From Methanobrevibacter gottschalkii DSM 11977 (GTDB lineage: Archaea > Methanobacteriota > Methanobacteria > Methanobacteriales > Methanobacteriaceae): a stretch of DNA of 64,000 nucleotides. How positions within the stretch are numbered: position 1 is the stretch's first letter; each line of letters begins with the position of its first letter. Below, in pieces: positions 46,610 through 56,657 of this stretch. The stretch is from contig NZ_RKRG01000004.1 of NCBI RefSeq assembly GCF_003814835.1, positions 58,749 to 122,748 on the forward strand. Direction: 5' to 3'. The translations under genes and the position numbers were made by a program. Under the pieces are notes generated by a model. That model saw only the letters and a list, made by a program, of their open reading frames with translations, did no database searches and was not told the origin of the DNA.

Positions 46610-47071
46610 ATGAAAACCTTACTCGTTTATTATTCCAGGACAGATGTAACTAAAAAAATAGCTAAAATGATTCAAGAGAAAATTAATTGTGATATTGAAG
46701 AAATAACTGACGACGACAAATATTCTGGAAAACTTGGATTTTTAAAAGGTGGAATGAATGCTTCAATGGGAAGAACAAGCGACATTAATATTATTTCAAA
46801 AAATCCAACAGATTATGATTTAATTATCATTGGAACACCAGTTTGGGCTTCAAATATAGCAACTCCAATTTACACTTACTTGATGAAATACAATAAAGAC
46901 TTCAAAAATGTAGCTTCATTCTGTACATGCATGGGCAACGGATATGAAAAAACCTTAAAAAATATCTCAGAAATAACTGGAAAAGAACAAATTTCCACCA
47001 TGTTTTTTACTGCAGAAGACATTAAAAACCCAGAAGAAAAAATAAATATTTTTATTAATGAAATCAAATAA
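46610..47071 (+). CDS. Flavodoxin-like protein
   Basis: 153 residues. Begins LLVYYSRTDVTKKIAKMI, a flavodoxin FMN-phosphate loop, with IIIGTPVWASNIATPIYTYL near 71 and FCTCMGNGYEKTL near 103 as the other FMN loops. Low-potential electron carrier. A perfect GGTGAT precedes the ATG with 3-nt spacing. Two small membrane proteins follow. Confidence 0.88.
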   Translation: MKTLLVYYSRTDVTKKIAKMIQEKINCDIEEITDDDKYSGKLGFLKGGMNASMGRTSDINIISKNPTDYDLIIIGTPVWASNIATPIYTYLMKYNKDFKNVASFCTCMGNGYEKTLKNISEITGKEQISTMFFTAEDIKNPEEKINIFINEIK

Positions 47072-47091
47072 TTATATAGAATAGTGATATT

Positions 47092-47460
47092 ATGACTAAA
47101 TGGAAAGCAGTGATTATAGGTTTCATATTAGCTGTAATAGTTAAATCATTTTTCGCACAATATGAATTTATTGGATTATTATTTGTTGGATTCATCACAG
47201 GTTATATCGCACATGACGGAGCACTTAGTGGCTTATGGAATGCTGCTGTTGCTGGAGCATTAGGAACCATTGTTTGTGCTATATTATTTGTTTTAGTTGC
47301 AACTTTAGGTGGAAGTTTATTCGGTATTTTCGGAGGATTAACTGGATTTACCCTCTCAGGAATTACAAGCATAACCATAGTATTAGGTTATTTAATTTAT
47401 TATTCAATCGTAATGGGAATAACTGGAGCGTTAGGTGGAATAATAGCTTCTAAAAAATAA
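47092..47460 (+). CDS. Small membrane protein (DUF5518-like)
   Basis: 122 residues, four hydrophobic segments, Gly-rich (LLFVGFITGYIAHDGALSGLWNAAVAGALG). The pattern matches the archaeal DUF5518 type as I remember it. No catalytic motif. It follows flavodoxin by 20 nt and precedes another membrane protein by 19 nt. Confidence 0.6.
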   Translation: MTKWKAVIIGFILAVIVKSFFAQYEFIGLLFVGFITGYIAHDGALSGLWNAAVAGALGTIVCAILFVLVATLGGSLFGIFGGLTGFTLSGITSITIVLGYLIYYSIVMGITGALGGIIASKK

Positions 47461-47479
47461 GTTTTTGGAGATAGAAAAT

Positions 47480-47887
47480 ATGAATATGTTTTCAGAGATA
47501 AATATAAAGGCATTAGTTTTTGGAGCTGCAATAGCTGCAGCATGTATATTAATAGGATACCAGTATTGGGATTGGTTATATCCCTTTTCAGCGATAGGAC
47601 TTATCTATGCAGGATATGGACAATCAAACATCAAAATTGGAACTGCAATGGGAGCATTAGCATCCACACCAGTAGCAATATTAACATTACAAGGATATTT
47701 AGGAACATTTAAAGAAGGATTTTTTACAACAGAAAATGGAATACTTGCAGTGACCCTGACCGTTATTGCTGTTGGTGCATTTATCGGTTTTGTTGGTGCA
47801 TGGGCTAAAAGAGATCGCATAAAAGCATTAGAACAATATAATCAAAAACAGAAAATCGGTAAAAACAAAAACAAGAAACAAAAGTAA
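47480..47887 (+). CDS. Small membrane protein with basic tail
   Basis: About 135 residues. Four hydrophobic segments (near 9-26, 28-45, 57-72 and 85-106) and a strongly basic C-terminal tail (KIGKNKNKKQK). The GASxxP.A glycine-rich middle resembles the preceding gene, suggesting distant relatedness. ATG 47480 has GGAGAT at 7-nt spacing; the TTG at 47465 overlaps that site. Function unknown. Confidence 0.55.
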   Translation: MNMFSEINIKALVFGAAIAAACILIGYQYWDWLYPFSAIGLIYAGYGQSNIKIGTAMGALASTPVAILTLQGYLGTFKEGFFTTENGILAVTLTVIAVGAFIGFVGAWAKRDRIKALEQYNQKQKIGKNKNKKQK

Positions 47888-47950
47888 AATTAAAACAACT
47901 GAAACTAAAAAAAGGATTTTAAATAAACTCTTAAAAAAATAATAAAAATA

Positions 47951-47981
47951 AAAAATAATAACAGTTTATGTTATTATTTTT
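47951..47981. terminator. Long hairpin terminator between convergent genes
   Basis: AAAAATAATAACA (47951-47963) pairs over 13 bp with TGTTATTATTTTT (47969-47981) around a 5-nt loop. It overlaps the purP stop codon and ends the convergent membrane-protein operon. Confidence 0.65.
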
Positions 47982-49057
47982 TCTAATTCTTCTCTTTCTA
48001 TCGCACGTTTGATTTCAAGAGCAATCCTTCTACCCATACTCATTGGTTTACCATAAGTTAGATATGAATAAGGAGAACCATCCATAAATGTATTTGTACC
48101 GCCGTCAGTTCTTGCACTAATTTCAAAACAGATTACTTCTAAATTATCATTTACTAAAGTTTGCATGCAGAAAGGACCATTCAATCCTGGTGCAACTAAC
48201 TTTTTAGCACTTTCAGTTAATTTATCAGCCATATCAAATACTTGCGGAAGTAAAGATTCACGAATTACAGCAGGATGGTTACCAGTAACAACATAAGAAG
48301 GACTTAAATCAATATCCAATTGATCTTTTGCAGGCATTCTTACAAAACCATCAATACTGGATTCGTATCTTGTATCCATACCCATTAATTCAACAGTATC
48401 ATCTAATGCAGAATAGAAATAGTGTATGCAGTAATTACAACCGGAAACATATTCTTCAATATGTGCCGCTTCTACATCTTTATCTTCTAACCATCCACGT
48501 GCTTTCATAGCTTCAATTTTTGCATCAAATTCTTCAGTAGATGAGGCAACAAAGTAACCTCTTCCACCTCTCGCACCCGGGAACTTAACCATTACTGGCC
48601 TGTCAATTTCTGAAGGACCATTATATTTGAAAGGTATTCTTACGCCACCTTCAACAAGCAATTGTCTTTCTTTGTCCCTTTCAGCCTCCCATCTAAGTAC
48701 ATCCCTATTACCAAACATAGGGACATTGAACTTATCTTCAACATTATCCAAACCAGCATATGCAACAAAAGATCCATGAGGAACCACAATAGCATTCATA
48801 TCTCTAAGTTTTTGTTGAACATCTTCATTTACAATGTCTTTAAATTTATCGACAAGGATATATTCATCTGCAACATCAAATCTTTGATATGGAATTTCCC
48901 TTCCTTTTTCACAAACAATAGCTGTTCTAAATCCTTCTTCTTTTGCACCTTGCAAAATATGTAAGGAGGTATGGCTTCCAAGGGTAGCTATTGTTATTTC
49001 ACTTTTGTCATATTTAGCCAAGATATCCAAGATATCTTCCTTTTTAACTTTTCCCAT
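47966..49057 (-). CDS. purP: Formate-dependent FAICAR synthetase PurP
   Basis: Archaeal purine synthesis: ligates formate to AICAR with ATP to give FAICAR, replacing the folate-dependent bacterial PurH step. 363 residues. N-terminal [20 protein letters not shown] near 23, ATP-grasp segments [19 protein letters not shown] near 153, [16 protein letters not shown] near 202 and [19 protein letters not shown] near 316. Monocistronic with a TATA-like element (49086-49097) upstream. Confidence 0.95.
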   Translation of the reverse strand: MGKVKKEDILDILAKYDKSEITIATLGSHTSLHILQGAKEEGFRTAIVCEKGREIPYQRFDVADEYILVDKFKDIVNEDVQQKLRDMNAIVVPHGSFVAYAGLDNVEDKFNVPMFGNRDVLRWEAERDKERQLLVEGGVRIPFKYNGPSEIDRPVMVKFPGARGGRGYFVASSTEEFDAKIEAMKARGWLEDKDVEAAHIEEYVSGCNYCIHYFYSALDDTVELMGMDTRYESSIDGFVRMPAKDQLDIDLSPSYVVTGNHPAVIRESLLPQVFDMADKLTESAKKLVAPGLNGPFCMQTLVNDNLEVICFEISARTDGGTNTFMDGSPYSYLTYGKPMSMGRRIALEIKRAIEREELEKIIT

Positions 49058-49085
49058 TTTATCTCTCCTAAAAAGAATGATGATG

Positions 49086-49097
49086 TTATATATATTT
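49086..49097 (-). promoter_or_regulatory. TATA-like element upstream of purP
   Basis: Minus strand AAATATATATAA about 29-40 nt before the purP ATG. The implied leader is short, about 10-15 nt, with AGGAGAGAT just before the start. Confidence 0.4.
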
Positions 49098-49120
49098 TTC
49101 TAAATTAATAATAGTTTTTA

Positions 49121-49134
49121 TTTGATTAATCAAA
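49121..49134. promoter_or_regulatory. 14-bp palindrome in the purP-phosphodiesterase divergent region
   Basis: TTTGATTAATCAAA is a perfect palindrome 63 nt upstream of purP and 59 nt upstream of the phosphodiesterase gene. It is long enough to be a dimeric regulator site, though short AT palindromes also arise by chance. Confidence 0.3.
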
Positions 49135-49193
49135 TATGATTAAAAAGGATGATAAACAAATACCTTAAATGATTAAATGAGGATTGAAGAATT

Positions 49194-49724
49194 ATGTTAA
49201 TCGGTTTAATTTCAGACACACATATTCCTGATAGAGCAAAAGAAATACCGCAAAAAGTAATTGATGCTTTTAAAGATGTTGATTTAATATTGCATGCTGG
49301 AGATTTAACATCTATGAAAGTTATAGAAGAATTGGAAAAAATAGCACCAACTATAGTAATACAAGGAAATATGGACAGAATAAATGGAATTGACCTTCCA
49401 AAAACAAAAGTAATCACTGCAGAAGACCTGAAAATTGGTTTAGTGCATGGAGAAGTTTATCCTAGAGCAGACACACAACAATTATTATATATTGCAAAAC
49501 AATTACAGGTCGACATTTTAGTATCTGGACATTCACACCAACCAAAAATTGAACAAATAGAAGGTGTTTTACTTTTAAATCCAGGCAGTCCAATTGTGCC
49601 AAGGCTTGCAGATAGAACTGTGATGTTACTTGAAATTAACAAACAAGAAGTAAATGTAGAAATTAAAAAAATTGGTGCGCCTGTCTGTAGTGCACTTGAC
49701 TTTGACAAATATAAGAGGGATTGA
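49194..49724 (+). CDS. MJ0936/YfcE-type metallophosphoesterase
   Basis: 176 residues. Metal ligands in order: ISDTHIPD (Asp8, His10), LHAGDLTS (Asp near 37), QGNMDRI (Asn near 60), LVHGEVYPR (His near 83) and [10 protein letters not shown] (near 105-107). Family members are phosphodiesterases with broad in vitro activity. Stop and rlmE ATG are two bases apart, so the pair is one operon. Confidence 0.92.
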   Translation: MLIGLISDTHIPDRAKEIPQKVIDAFKDVDLILHAGDLTSMKVIEELEKIAPTIVIQGNMDRINGIDLPKTKVITAEDLKIGLVHGEVYPRADTQQLLYIAKQLQVDILVSGHSHQPKIEQIEGVLLLNPGSPIVPRLADRTVMLLEINKQEVNVEIKKIGAPVCSALDFDKYKRD

Positions 49725-49725
49725 A

Positions 49726-50364
49726 ATGGGAAGCAGATGGCAGATGGAAAAACATAATGACCCATATTATAAAAAAGCTAAACAAGAGGAATATCGCTCA
49801 AGAGCATCATATAAACTCAAACAACTTGATAAAAAATATAAACTAATCAAAGAAGGAAACACAGTCGTTGATCTTGGAGCAGCACCTGGAGGATGGTCTC
49901 AAGTTGCTCTTGAAAAAGTTGGAGATGAAGGAATTGTTGTTGGAGTGGATTTAAATAGATTCAAAAAATTCCATGAAGAAAATTATTATGGGCTCAGAGG
50001 AGACTTCACAACACCTGAAATTCAAGAAAAAATCATGACCCTCATTGGAGGAAAAGCAAAAGTAGTAATGTCTGATGCATCACCATCATTATGCGGAATT
50101 AAGAATATTGATCAGCTTAGATCTATTGATTTAGTTAATGTTGTAATCGAAATTGCTGAAAACATATTAGAAGAAAAAGGAAATCTTGTAATGAAAGTAT
50201 TCCAAGGTCCCGAATATAAAAACATGCTAGATTCTCTTAAAGGAAAATTCAGACATGTGAGAACAACAAAACCAGCATCATCACGTAAAAAAAGTTCTGA
50301 AATGTATGTTATTGGCTTAGAATATATGCCAAATAAACGAAATAGAAAAAAAAGAAAAAATTAG
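49726..50364 (+). CDS. rlmE: 23S rRNA 2'-O-ribose methyltransferase RlmE/FtsJ
   Basis: 212 residues. SAM site [17 protein letters not shown] near 46 and the K-D-K-E set: Lys in SRASYKL near 25, Asp in VMSDASPSL near 110, Lys in LVMKVFQG near 150 and the final Glu in SSEMYVIGL near 192. Methylates a uridine in the A-loop of 23S rRNA. Real start is ATG 49726; the longer frame would run inside the phosphodiesterase gene. Confidence 0.92.
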   Translation: MGSRWQMEKHNDPYYKKAKQEEYRSRASYKLKQLDKKYKLIKEGNTVVDLGAAPGGWSQVALEKVGDEGIVVGVDLNRFKKFHEENYYGLRGDFTTPEIQEKIMTLIGGKAKVVMSDASPSLCGIKNIDQLRSIDLVNVVIEIAENILEEKGNLVMKVFQGPEYKNMLDSLKGKFRHVRTTKPASSRKKSSEMYVIGLEYMPNKRNRKKRKN

Positions 50365-50780
50365 AGACTATTATAAGCCTTTTCAGCAGATTCAAGTTTT
50401 TCTTTAGCAAAAACAATTCTACTATCAACATCATTAGATGGTTTATCTGCATCTAAAGCACTTTGAACATTTTCAATAGCGGAATTAGCCCGAGATAACT
50501 CTAGTTTAGCATCATTATAAACTTTAACATCATCAGCATCACCTGCATAATATGTTGATTTAATATTATCAAATTTAACAGACAAATTGCTGTATTCAGC
50601 TTTAAGTTCTGCAAGCTCATCATATTGTGTTCCAGAGGATATATCATTAGTAATACTGGATGAAACAATACTATACCCCACATATGCCACAACGATAATT
50701 GTTGAAATTATCATTATGATTCCAACAACAGAAATCATCATAGAAGTAGATTTAAATAAACTTAATCTAGATTTTCTCAT
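50361..50780 (-). CDS. Membrane-anchored coiled-coil hypothetical protein
   Basis: 139 residues. One N-terminal transmembrane helix (near 14-38, [20 protein letters not shown]) and an external helical domain with heptad-like spacing ([20 protein letters not shown], then [15 protein letters not shown]). A basic N-terminus suggests Nin-Cout topology. Stop overlaps that of rlmE by 4 nt. Function unknown. Confidence 0.55.
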   Translation of the reverse strand: MRKSRLSLFKSTSMMISVVGIIMIISTIIVVAYVGYSIVSSSITNDISSGTQYDELAELKAEYSNLSVKFDNIKSTYYAGDADDVKVYNDAKLELSRANSAIENVQSALDADKPSNDVDSRIVFAKEKLESAEKAYNSL

Positions 50781-50833
50781 ATTATCCTCGAATAATTTAA
50801 TAAAAAAATATTAGATTATAGTATATTAATTTT

Positions 50834-50843
50834 AGTATATAAT
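50834..50843 (+). promoter_or_regulatory. TATA-like element upstream of mcm
   Basis: AGTATATAAT about 63-72 nt before the mcm ATG; a start about 25 nt downstream would give a leader of about 38 nt. A similar TAGTATAT occurs 15 nt upstream, so the exact box is uncertain. Confidence 0.3.
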
Positions 50844-50905
50844 TTTTATTACTAATCTTACAATAACAAAATTCTTTTTAACTATGAAAAAATAATAATA
50901 AGATA

Positions 50906-52909
50906 ATGAATTCAACTACTAAATCACAAACATCAATTGCAAAATTTGAAGAATTTTTTGCTACATCATATAAGGACGACGTATTCAAAATCCTTGAACA
51001 ATACCCTGATGAACGATCACTTAATGTAGATTATCGTGCATTAGAAATATTTGATCCTGACTTAGCAGATTTATTAATAGATAAACCAGAAGAAGTTATC
51101 GATGCTGCTAAAATAGCTATAAAAAATATTGATCCACTTGTTAAAGATGCAGATATCAACATTCGTTTTGAACATTTAAGTAACATTATTCCCTTAAAAA
51201 CACTTTTAAGTAAATATATCGGAACTTTTGTTGCTGCAGATGGGATTGTAAGAAAAACTGATGAAATCAGACCCCGTATTGAAACTGGAGTGTTTGAATG
51301 TAGAGGTTGTATGAGATTACATGAAGTAGAACAAAGTTCAGCAAATAGAATAATAGAACCTTCATTATGTAGCGAATGTGGAGGACGATCATTTAGATTA
51401 CTTCAAGAAGAATCAAAATATGTTGATACGCAGACTGCAAGAATGCAAGAACCTTTAGAAAATTTATCTGGAGGAACTGAACCTAAACAGATGTTAATGA
51501 TATTAGAAGATGATTTAGTAGATAAATTAAATCCCGGAGATAAAGTAAGAATTACCGGAACATTAAAAACTTTCAGAGAGGAAAGAAGCGGTAAATTTAA
51601 AAATTACATTTATGTAAATCATATTGAACCCCTTGAACAAGAATTTGAAGAATTGCAACTTTCCGAAGAAGATGAAGAACAAATCATCGAATTATCAAAA
51701 GACCCTAATATTTATGATAAAATCATCAAATCAACAGCACCATCCATTAGAGGATATAGGGATGTAAAAGAAGCGATAGCCCTACAGTTATTTGGAGGGG
51801 CCGCTAAACAACTAGAAGATGAAACCAAATTAAGAGGAGATATCCATATTCTTATTGTTGGGGATCCTGGTATTGGTAAATCCCAAATATTAAAATATGT
51901 TTCTAGACTCGCTCCAAGAAGTATTTATACAAGTGGTAAAGGTACAACCGGTGCAGGTTTAACAGCTGCAGCTGTAAGAGATGAACTTGGAGGATGGTCT
52001 CTTGAAGCAGGAGCATTAGTGCTTGGAGATCAAGGTAATGTTTGTGTCGATGAGCTCGATAAAATGAGATCGGAAGATAGATCAGCACTTCACGAAGCAT
52101 TAGAACAACAAACCGTAAGTATTGCAAAAGCAGGCATTATGGCAACATTAAATTCCAGATGTTCCGTACTTGCAGCAGCAAACCCCAAATTTGGGAGATT
52201 TGACAGATACAAAGTGCTTGCAGAACAAATTGATTTACCTGCCCCAATTATTTCTCGTTTCGATTTGATTTTTGTAATTGAAGATAAACCAAGTAAAGAA
52301 AGAGATTCAAAATTAGCAGAGCATATTTTAAAAACTCACCAATTCAACACTGTTGATTACGAAATTGAACCTGAATTACTTAGAAAATATATCGCTTATG
52401 CTCGTAAAAATGTTAATCCAAGATTAACAGAAGAAGCTAATGAAGTTTTAAAAGAATTTTATGTGAGTACAAGAAACAGCAATCCTGAAGAACAAGGAGC
52501 AGTTCCTATTACTGCAAGGCAACTAGAAGCAATTATCCGTTTATCCGAAGCCAGTGCTAAAATTAAACTTAAAGAAACTGTTGATAAAGAAGATGCAGAA
52601 AAAGCTGTTAGATTACAGTTAGCTTGTCTTAAGGAAGTTGGTGTTGATCCTGAAACTGGAGAATTAGATGCTGATATCGTAAGTGGTGGAACACCAAAAT
52701 CAGATAGAGATAAAATACAAAGAGTAACAGAAGAAATCAAACAGCTTGAAGAAGAATATGCTGGACAAGCTCCTTTAAATGTATTAATATCCAATATGAG
52801 TGACAAATATGGAGTAAGTGAAGATAAAACAGAACAAATTGTCAAAAACTTGGTCCAGAAAGGAGTCATATACCAGCCAGTGAATGGATACTTCAAACGT
52901 GTGGTTTAA
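50906..52909 (+). CDS. mcm: Replicative DNA helicase MCM
   Basis: 667 residues, standard for archaeal MCM and free of inteins. N-terminal domain with a zinc site (CRGC near 132 and CSECGG near 151) and OB fold. The AAA+ core has Walker [12 protein letters not shown] near 317, Walker B VCVDELDK near 378, sensor 1 [11 protein letters not shown] near 422 and Arg finger ISRFDLIF near 449. A C-terminal winged helix follows ([15 protein letters not shown]). Forms the hexameric fork helicase. A hairpin terminator and the first MITE-like element follow. Confidence 0.97.
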   Translation: MNSTTKSQTSIAKFEEFFATSYKDDVFKILEQYPDERSLNVDYRALEIFDPDLADLLIDKPEEVIDAAKIAIKNIDPLVKDADINIRFEHLSNIIPLKTLLSKYIGTFVAADGIVRKTDEIRPRIETGVFECRGCMRLHEVEQSSANRIIEPSLCSECGGRSFRLLQEESKYVDTQTARMQEPLENLSGGTEPKQMLMILEDDLVDKLNPGDKVRITGTLKTFREERSGKFKNYIYVNHIEPLEQEFEELQLSEEDEEQIIELSKDPNIYDKIIKSTAPSIRGYRDVKEAIALQLFGGAAKQLEDETKLRGDIHILIVGDPGIGKSQILKYVSRLAPRSIYTSGKGTTGAGLTAAAVRDELGGWSLEAGALVLGDQGNVCVDELDKMRSEDRSALHEALEQQTVSIAKAGIMATLNSRCSVLAAANPKFGRFDRYKVLAEQIDLPAPIISRFDLIFVIEDKPSKERDSKLAEHILKTHQFNTVDYEIEPELLRKYIAYARKNVNPRLTEEANEVLKEFYVSTRNSNPEEQGAVPITARQLEAIIRLSEASAKIKLKETVDKEDAEKAVRLQLACLKEVGVDPETGELDADIVSGGTPKSDRDKIQRVTEEIKQLEEEYAGQAPLNVLISNMSDKYGVSEDKTEQIVKNLVQKGVIYQPVNGYFKRVV

Positions 52910-52917
52910 ATTCCACA
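52900..52917 (+). terminator. mcm hairpin terminator
   Basis: TGTGG (52900-52904) pairs with CCACA (52913-52917), overlapping the stop codon and followed by TTTTATTTTTTTT. Confidence 0.55.
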
Positions 52918-52934
52918 TTTTATTTTTTTTGACA

Positions 52935-53041
52935 GGGTGTCCGCCAAAAATCTAAAATTAATTTTTGTAACTGATTAAAAGTACTCCAATTCAAAAACAA
53001 AGAAAAATTTGCATCAAAAAAATTACTTTTGGCGAACACTC
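52935..53041 (+). mobile_element. MITE-like element, copy 1
   Basis: 107 bp, non-coding. The ends are imperfect inverted repeats: GGGTGTCCGCCAAAA at the left and TTTTGGCGAACACTC at the right (13 of 15 positions pair). It is flanked by GACA on both sides (52931-52934 and 53042-53045), which may be a target-site duplication. The reverse complement of 63695-63801 matches it over the full length with four mismatches. No transposase is visible in the window. Confidence 0.7.
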
Positions 53042-53165
53042 GACATCATAATCCTTGATGTTAAATATGAAAATAGAAAAACAAAACTAAATGAATCATT
53101 ACAGTTCAGATAATTGGTAAAATTCGTTGAAACATATTAGGATTATATTAAAAATTTTATTAAAT

Positions 53166-53246
53166 AATTAAGGATGAAAAATAAAGAAAATACAAAACAA
53201 AATTCAATTAAATAAAATTTCAAAAAAATTGAATATGTCCTTAATT
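53166..53246. repeat. Nested inverted repeats upstream of aIF2-beta
   Basis: Outer arms AATTAAGGA (53166-53174) and TCCTTAATT (53238-53246) enclose inner arms ATTCAATT (53202-53209) and AATTGAAT (53227-53234). All arms are perfect and nested, so one RNA or DNA cruciform could form. Could be a decayed element or chance in AT-rich DNA. Confidence 0.35.
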
Positions 53247-53277
53247 AGCAATACATTAATAAAGGATTAAAATAAAA

Positions 53278-53292
53278 TTTAATATATTATAT
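53278..53292 (+). promoter_or_regulatory. TATA-like element upstream of the translation operon
   Basis: TTTAATATATTATAT about 28-42 nt before the aIF2-beta ATG, followed by the strong AAGGAGAGAT ribosome-binding sequence. Confidence 0.35.
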
Positions 53293-53319
53293 TTATACTA
53301 ATTTTCAAGGAGAGATAAT

Positions 53320-53727
53320 ATGGATAAATACGAAGATTTATTAGAAAGAGCAATTGACCAATTACCTCCTGAAGTATTTGAACATAAAAGATTTAAAATC
53401 CCTAAAGCTTATTCAGATATTCAAGGTAATAGAACATTCATTAAAAACTTCAAAGATGTTGCAGAAGGTTTAAACAGAGATCCGCAACACTTACTAAAAT
53501 TCTTAATGAGAGAATTAGGTACTGCAGGAAATATTGAAGGTCAAAGAGCAATTTTACAAGGTAAATTTACTCATTACTTAATTAATGAAAGAATTGAAGA
53601 TTATGTAGATAAATATGTAATTTGTCATGAATGTAACAGACCAGATACCCGAATTATCAGAGAAGGTAGAATATTCTTACTTAAATGTGCTGCATGCGGT
53701 GCAACAGCACCTTTAAAATCTTTATAG
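53320..53727 (+). CDS. Translation initiation factor aIF2 subunit beta
   Basis: 135 residues, normal length. The N-terminal helix and alpha-beta core ([20 protein letters not shown] near 27, [16 protein letters not shown] near 57) lead into a C-terminal zinc ribbon ([10 protein letters not shown] and [10 protein letters not shown]). With the alpha and gamma subunits it brings Met-tRNAi to the small ribosomal subunit. First gene of an operon-like run with nmd3, tyrS and a 69-residue protein. Confidence 0.96.
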   Translation: MDKYEDLLERAIDQLPPEVFEHKRFKIPKAYSDIQGNRTFIKNFKDVAEGLNRDPQHLLKFLMRELGTAGNIEGQRAILQGKFTHYLINERIEDYVDKYVICHECNRPDTRIIREGRIFLLKCAACGATAPLKSL

Positions 53728-53760
53728 TTTTACCTTTTTTCTTATTTTTTTATTGATAAT

Positions 53761-54804
53761 ATGTTTTGTCCAGAGTGTGGAAGTACTGATAAAAAAATGA
53801 TTGGCAACATCTGCATAAACTGTTTTTTAAAAGATTTTCAGATGATTGAACTGCCTAAAAGAATCGAAGTTCAAATTTGTAGCCATTGTAATAGTAAACT
53901 TGAAGAAGGAAAATGGAGCGAAGAATTCATTCCCGAAGAAGAAATAATTTACAGAGCACTTGAGCGAAACATAAAAATAGATGATAAAGTCTCAAATGAA
54001 ATTATTAATTTAGAAATTGACCAAATGAAAGGTACAATCGCCAAATGCTATGTAGAAATTGTTGGAGATGTTGAAGGAACTGAAATTGAAGAAACTCAAG
54101 AAACTGAAGTTAAAATTTTAAAAACCGTTTGTCCAACATGCAGTAAAATACAATCTGGATATTATGAATCAGTCATACAATTCAGAGCAGATAAAAGAGA
54201 AATAAAAAGCGAAGAATATGACAAAGCTGATGAAATAGTTGAAAAAACTTTAATAAAACAACTAAAAAATGACAAATTAGCATATTGCCCACAAATAGCA
54301 AAACCTAAAGAAGGTCATGATTATTACATTGGATCACTGAAAAGTGGTAGAAAAGTTGCTGAGGCTTTAAAAGAAGAGTTTGGAGGAACAATTAAAGAAT
54401 CTCCAAGACTTATCAGTGAAGATAAATCTACTGGAAAAGGATTATACAGAATTTGGATTTCAGTTAGAATACCTGAATTTGAAATTAATGACTTTATCAT
54501 GTTTGAAGATAAACTAATTCAAGTAACAAGTATTGATAAGAATAGAATTGTTGGTAACGATATTAAAACAGGTAAAAAACAGAATATTCCATTAAAAAAT
54601 ATGGAAAAAATTAAACTTATTAAAAAATCATCAGATATTGAAACAACAACAATAATTTCAATGTCTCCAAGTACAATACAAATTTTAGACCCTGCTGATT
54701 ACTCCGCAGTTGATTTAGAAATGAAAGATGAATTTGCTAATTATAATATTGGAGACGAAATAAGACTTATAAAAATCGATAATTACACATATTTACTAAA
54801 CTAA
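53761..54804 (+). CDS. nmd3: NMD3-related ribosome-assembly protein
   Basis: 347 residues. N-terminal zinc region FCPECGS, NICINCF and CSHCNSKL (residues 2-45) with a further TVCPTCSK near 122, then an eL22-like and OB-type C-terminal part ([20 protein letters not shown] near 180). In eukaryotes NMD3 is the 60S export adaptor; archaea lack a nucleus, so this form is thought to act in large-subunit maturation. It lies 33 nt after aIF2-beta and 8 nt before tyrS. Confidence 0.92.
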   Translation: MFCPECGSTDKKMIGNICINCFLKDFQMIELPKRIEVQICSHCNSKLEEGKWSEEFIPEEEIIYRALERNIKIDDKVSNEIINLEIDQMKGTIAKCYVEIVGDVEGTEIEETQETEVKILKTVCPTCSKIQSGYYESVIQFRADKREIKSEEYDKADEIVEKTLIKQLKNDKLAYCPQIAKPKEGHDYYIGSLKSGRKVAEALKEEFGGTIKESPRLISEDKSTGKGLYRIWISVRIPEFEINDFIMFEDKLIQVTSIDKNRIVGNDIKTGKKQNIPLKNMEKIKLIKKSSDIETTTIISMSPSTIQILDPADYSAVDLEMKDEFANYNIGDEIRLIKIDNYTYLLN

Positions 54805-54812
54805 GTGATAAA

Positions 54813-55775
54813 ATGAATATTGAAGAAAAGATTCAGTTAATCGAAGAGGGAACCTTAGAAGTTATAGACACTGAAGAATTAAAAGAAGTACTTGCTAAAA
54901 AAGAACCTATAGCTTATACAGGTTACGAACCTTCTGGTAAAATCCATTTAGGACATGCTGTAACTGTACAAAAACTCAAACAATTGCAAAAATTAGGATT
55001 CAAAATAAAAATCCTCCTAGCAGATTACCATGCATTTTTAAATGGAAAAGGAACTATTGAAGAAATTGCTGAAACTGCTGAGTACAATAAAAAATGTTTT
55101 CAAGCTCTCGGTCTTGATGAAAAAACTGAATATATTTACGGTTCATCATTCCAATTAGAACCCGATTATACTGATAAAGTCTATCAATTAGCTACAATGA
55201 CCACTTTAAAAAGAGCAAGGAGAAGTATGGATCAAGTAAGTCGTGCAGATGATAATCCAAAAGTAGCTAGTGTAATTTATCCGATTATGCAAACTGTAGA
55301 TATGGCTGCACTTAAAGTAGACATTGCTCTTGGAGGTATGGAACAGAGAAAAATCCAAATGTTGGCACGTGAAAACTTAGAGAAAATTGGGGAAAATGTT
55401 CCTATTTGTATTCACACCCCATTATTACATGGTCTTGATGGAGATGCAAAAATGTCTTCAAGTAAAGGAAATTATATTGCAGTTGATGACTCCATTAAAG
55501 ATATTACTAAAAAAATCAATAAAAGTTACTGTCCACAGGGTGAAATTAAAGGCAATCCAATGATTGAAATTGCAGAAACATTTGTTTATCCAAATGAAGA
55601 AAAGTTACTCATTAAAAGACCTGAAAAATTCGGTGGAGACATTGAACTCACACATGATGAATTAATAAAAGAATTTAGTGAAGGTAATTTACACCCAATG
55701 GATTTAAAAAATGGAATTAAAGATTTCTTAATTGAATTCTTTGCTCCTGTAAGAGAATACATGGAGGAAAACTAA
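54813..55775 (+). CDS. tyrS: Tyrosyl-tRNA synthetase (archaeal type)
   Basis: 320 residues, the compact archaeal/eukaryal form without the bacterial S4 domain. HIGH variant HLGHA near 44, the YTGYEPSG tyrosine-pocket segment near 35, and KMSSSKG near 213. The signature [22 protein letters not shown] (split) near 152 is typical. GTGAT precedes the ATG. The next gene starts at the base following its stop. Confidence 0.95.
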   Translation: MNIEEKIQLIEEGTLEVIDTEELKEVLAKKEPIAYTGYEPSGKIHLGHAVTVQKLKQLQKLGFKIKILLADYHAFLNGKGTIEEIAETAEYNKKCFQALGLDEKTEYIYGSSFQLEPDYTDKVYQLATMTTLKRARRSMDQVSRADDNPKVASVIYPIMQTVDMAALKVDIALGGMEQRKIQMLARENLEKIGENVPICIHTPLLHGLDGDAKMSSSKGNYIAVDDSIKDITKKINKSYCPQGEIKGNPMIEIAETFVYPNEEKLLIKRPEKFGGDIELTHDELIKEFSEGNLHPMDLKNGIKDFLIEFFAPVREYMEEN

Positions 55776-55985
55776 ATGGTTGAAGAAAAAGAAGAATTCG
55801 AAATGGGTTTGCCAAATGGTGTTGGTGAACAAATGCTTGCTCATGCATTCGAAAAATTTGATATTAAATTAGAGCAGACTGAGTTTGGACCCAAACTTAT
55901 CGGAGAATATGATGAACTTATAAAAGTAAAAGAATTCTTAGAAACTGGAATTCGTGACAGACTAAAAGAATTAGAAGGAGAATAA
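55776..55985 (+). CDS. Small conserved hypothetical protein after tyrS
   Basis: 69 residues, acidic, no known domain (MGLPNGVGEQMLAHAFEKFD, then LKELEGE). The ATG directly abuts the tyrS stop, so the two are co-translated. Its alpha/beta pattern could form a small accessory fold. Function unknown. Confidence 0.65.
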   Translation: MVEEKEEFEMGLPNGVGEQMLAHAFEKFDIKLEQTEFGPKLIGEYDELIKVKEFLETGIRDRLKELEGE

Positions 55986-55992
55986 TCTCCTT
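55975..55992. terminator. Hairpin terminator after the translation operon
   Basis: AAGGAG (55975-55980) pairs with CTCCTT (55987-55992) around a 6-nt loop, followed by TATTTTTTATT. Shared with the convergent tmk gene. Confidence 0.55.
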
Positions 55993-55998
55993 TATTTT

Positions 55999-56577
55999 TT
56001 ATTGTATACAATCCGGACAGATTCCGAGATATGGTGCAATCACTTTTTTGATATCTGAAGATACTTTATTTACACCATTATTTGCGTCAATAATTTCACT
56101 TGTATAATTTTTAGCTAATTTTAAATAATTATCTTTAACACCGATTAAAAATTCCTCATTTTCGAATGTATCCTCACCAGAGGTTCTTGCAACTGATTTT
56201 TTAACATCCAAATCAAGTAAAACTAATAAATCAGGCTTTTTAGCATACTTATTTAAAACTTCAATCCAATCAACAGGTTCTTGATAAGCTAAACTTGAAA
56301 TAAAAGACCTATCTGAAATAATTATTTTCGATTTATCTTCCAGTTTATCCATTATTAACATCCTATCCGCTGCAAAGAGAAGCCCCAATGTTTTTTGAAC
56401 ATTGTCTGTTGTTGCATCTGGACGTTGCAATATTTTTCTAATTAGTTTTCCAACTTCTGAATCTGTTGGTTCAACTAACGTTTCAACTCTAAACCCGTTA
56501 TCTTCAAGCCATTGCTTTAATAATTGAATTTGAGTTGATTTTCCAGCACCATCAATTCCTTCAAATACAATATACAT
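55999..56577 (-). CDS. tmk: Thymidylate kinase
   Basis: 192 residues. P-loop EGIDGAGKSTQIQ near 6, EPTDSEVGKLIRK near 37 (DR-type substrate segment), SDRSFISSLAYQ near 90, and the LID region ARTSGEDTFENEEF near 130. Phosphorylates dTMP to dTDP. Ends with GICPDCIQ, a small Cys pair not usual for the family. Monocistronic. Confidence 0.94.
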   Translation of the reverse strand: MYIVFEGIDGAGKSTQIQLLKQWLEDNGFRVETLVEPTDSEVGKLIRKILQRPDATTDNVQKTLGLLFAADRMLIMDKLEDKSKIIISDRSFISSLAYQEPVDWIEVLNKYAKKPDLLVLLDLDVKKSVARTSGEDTFENEEFLIGVKDNYLKLAKNYTSEIIDANNGVNKVSSDIKKVIAPYLGICPDCIQ

Positions 56578-56657
56578 AAAATAGAATATGTTTTAAATTT
56601 AATATATAATTAATTATAAATATACAAATGAATAATCAATCAAGGTGTAAAAATAAA

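Larger units (their letters stand above)
52910..53319. other. 410-nt non-coding region with MITE-like element and nested inverted repeats
   Basis: Between mcm and the aIF2-beta gene. It holds, in order, the mcm terminator T-run, a 107-bp element (52935-53041, listed separately), a nested inverted-repeat structure (53166-53246, listed separately) and the AT-rich promoter of the aIF2-beta gene. No reading frame in it looks like a gene. Confidence 0.6.

Noticed and set aside
47235..47453. 72-residue Cys/Trp/Asn-rich frame inside the DUF5518-like gene
   Set aside because: Off-frame reading of a Gly/Ala/Leu-rich membrane protein; no ribosome-binding site.
50906..52909. Possible intein in MCM
   Set aside because: Length is standard and all AAA+ motifs are contiguous; no intein splice blocks.
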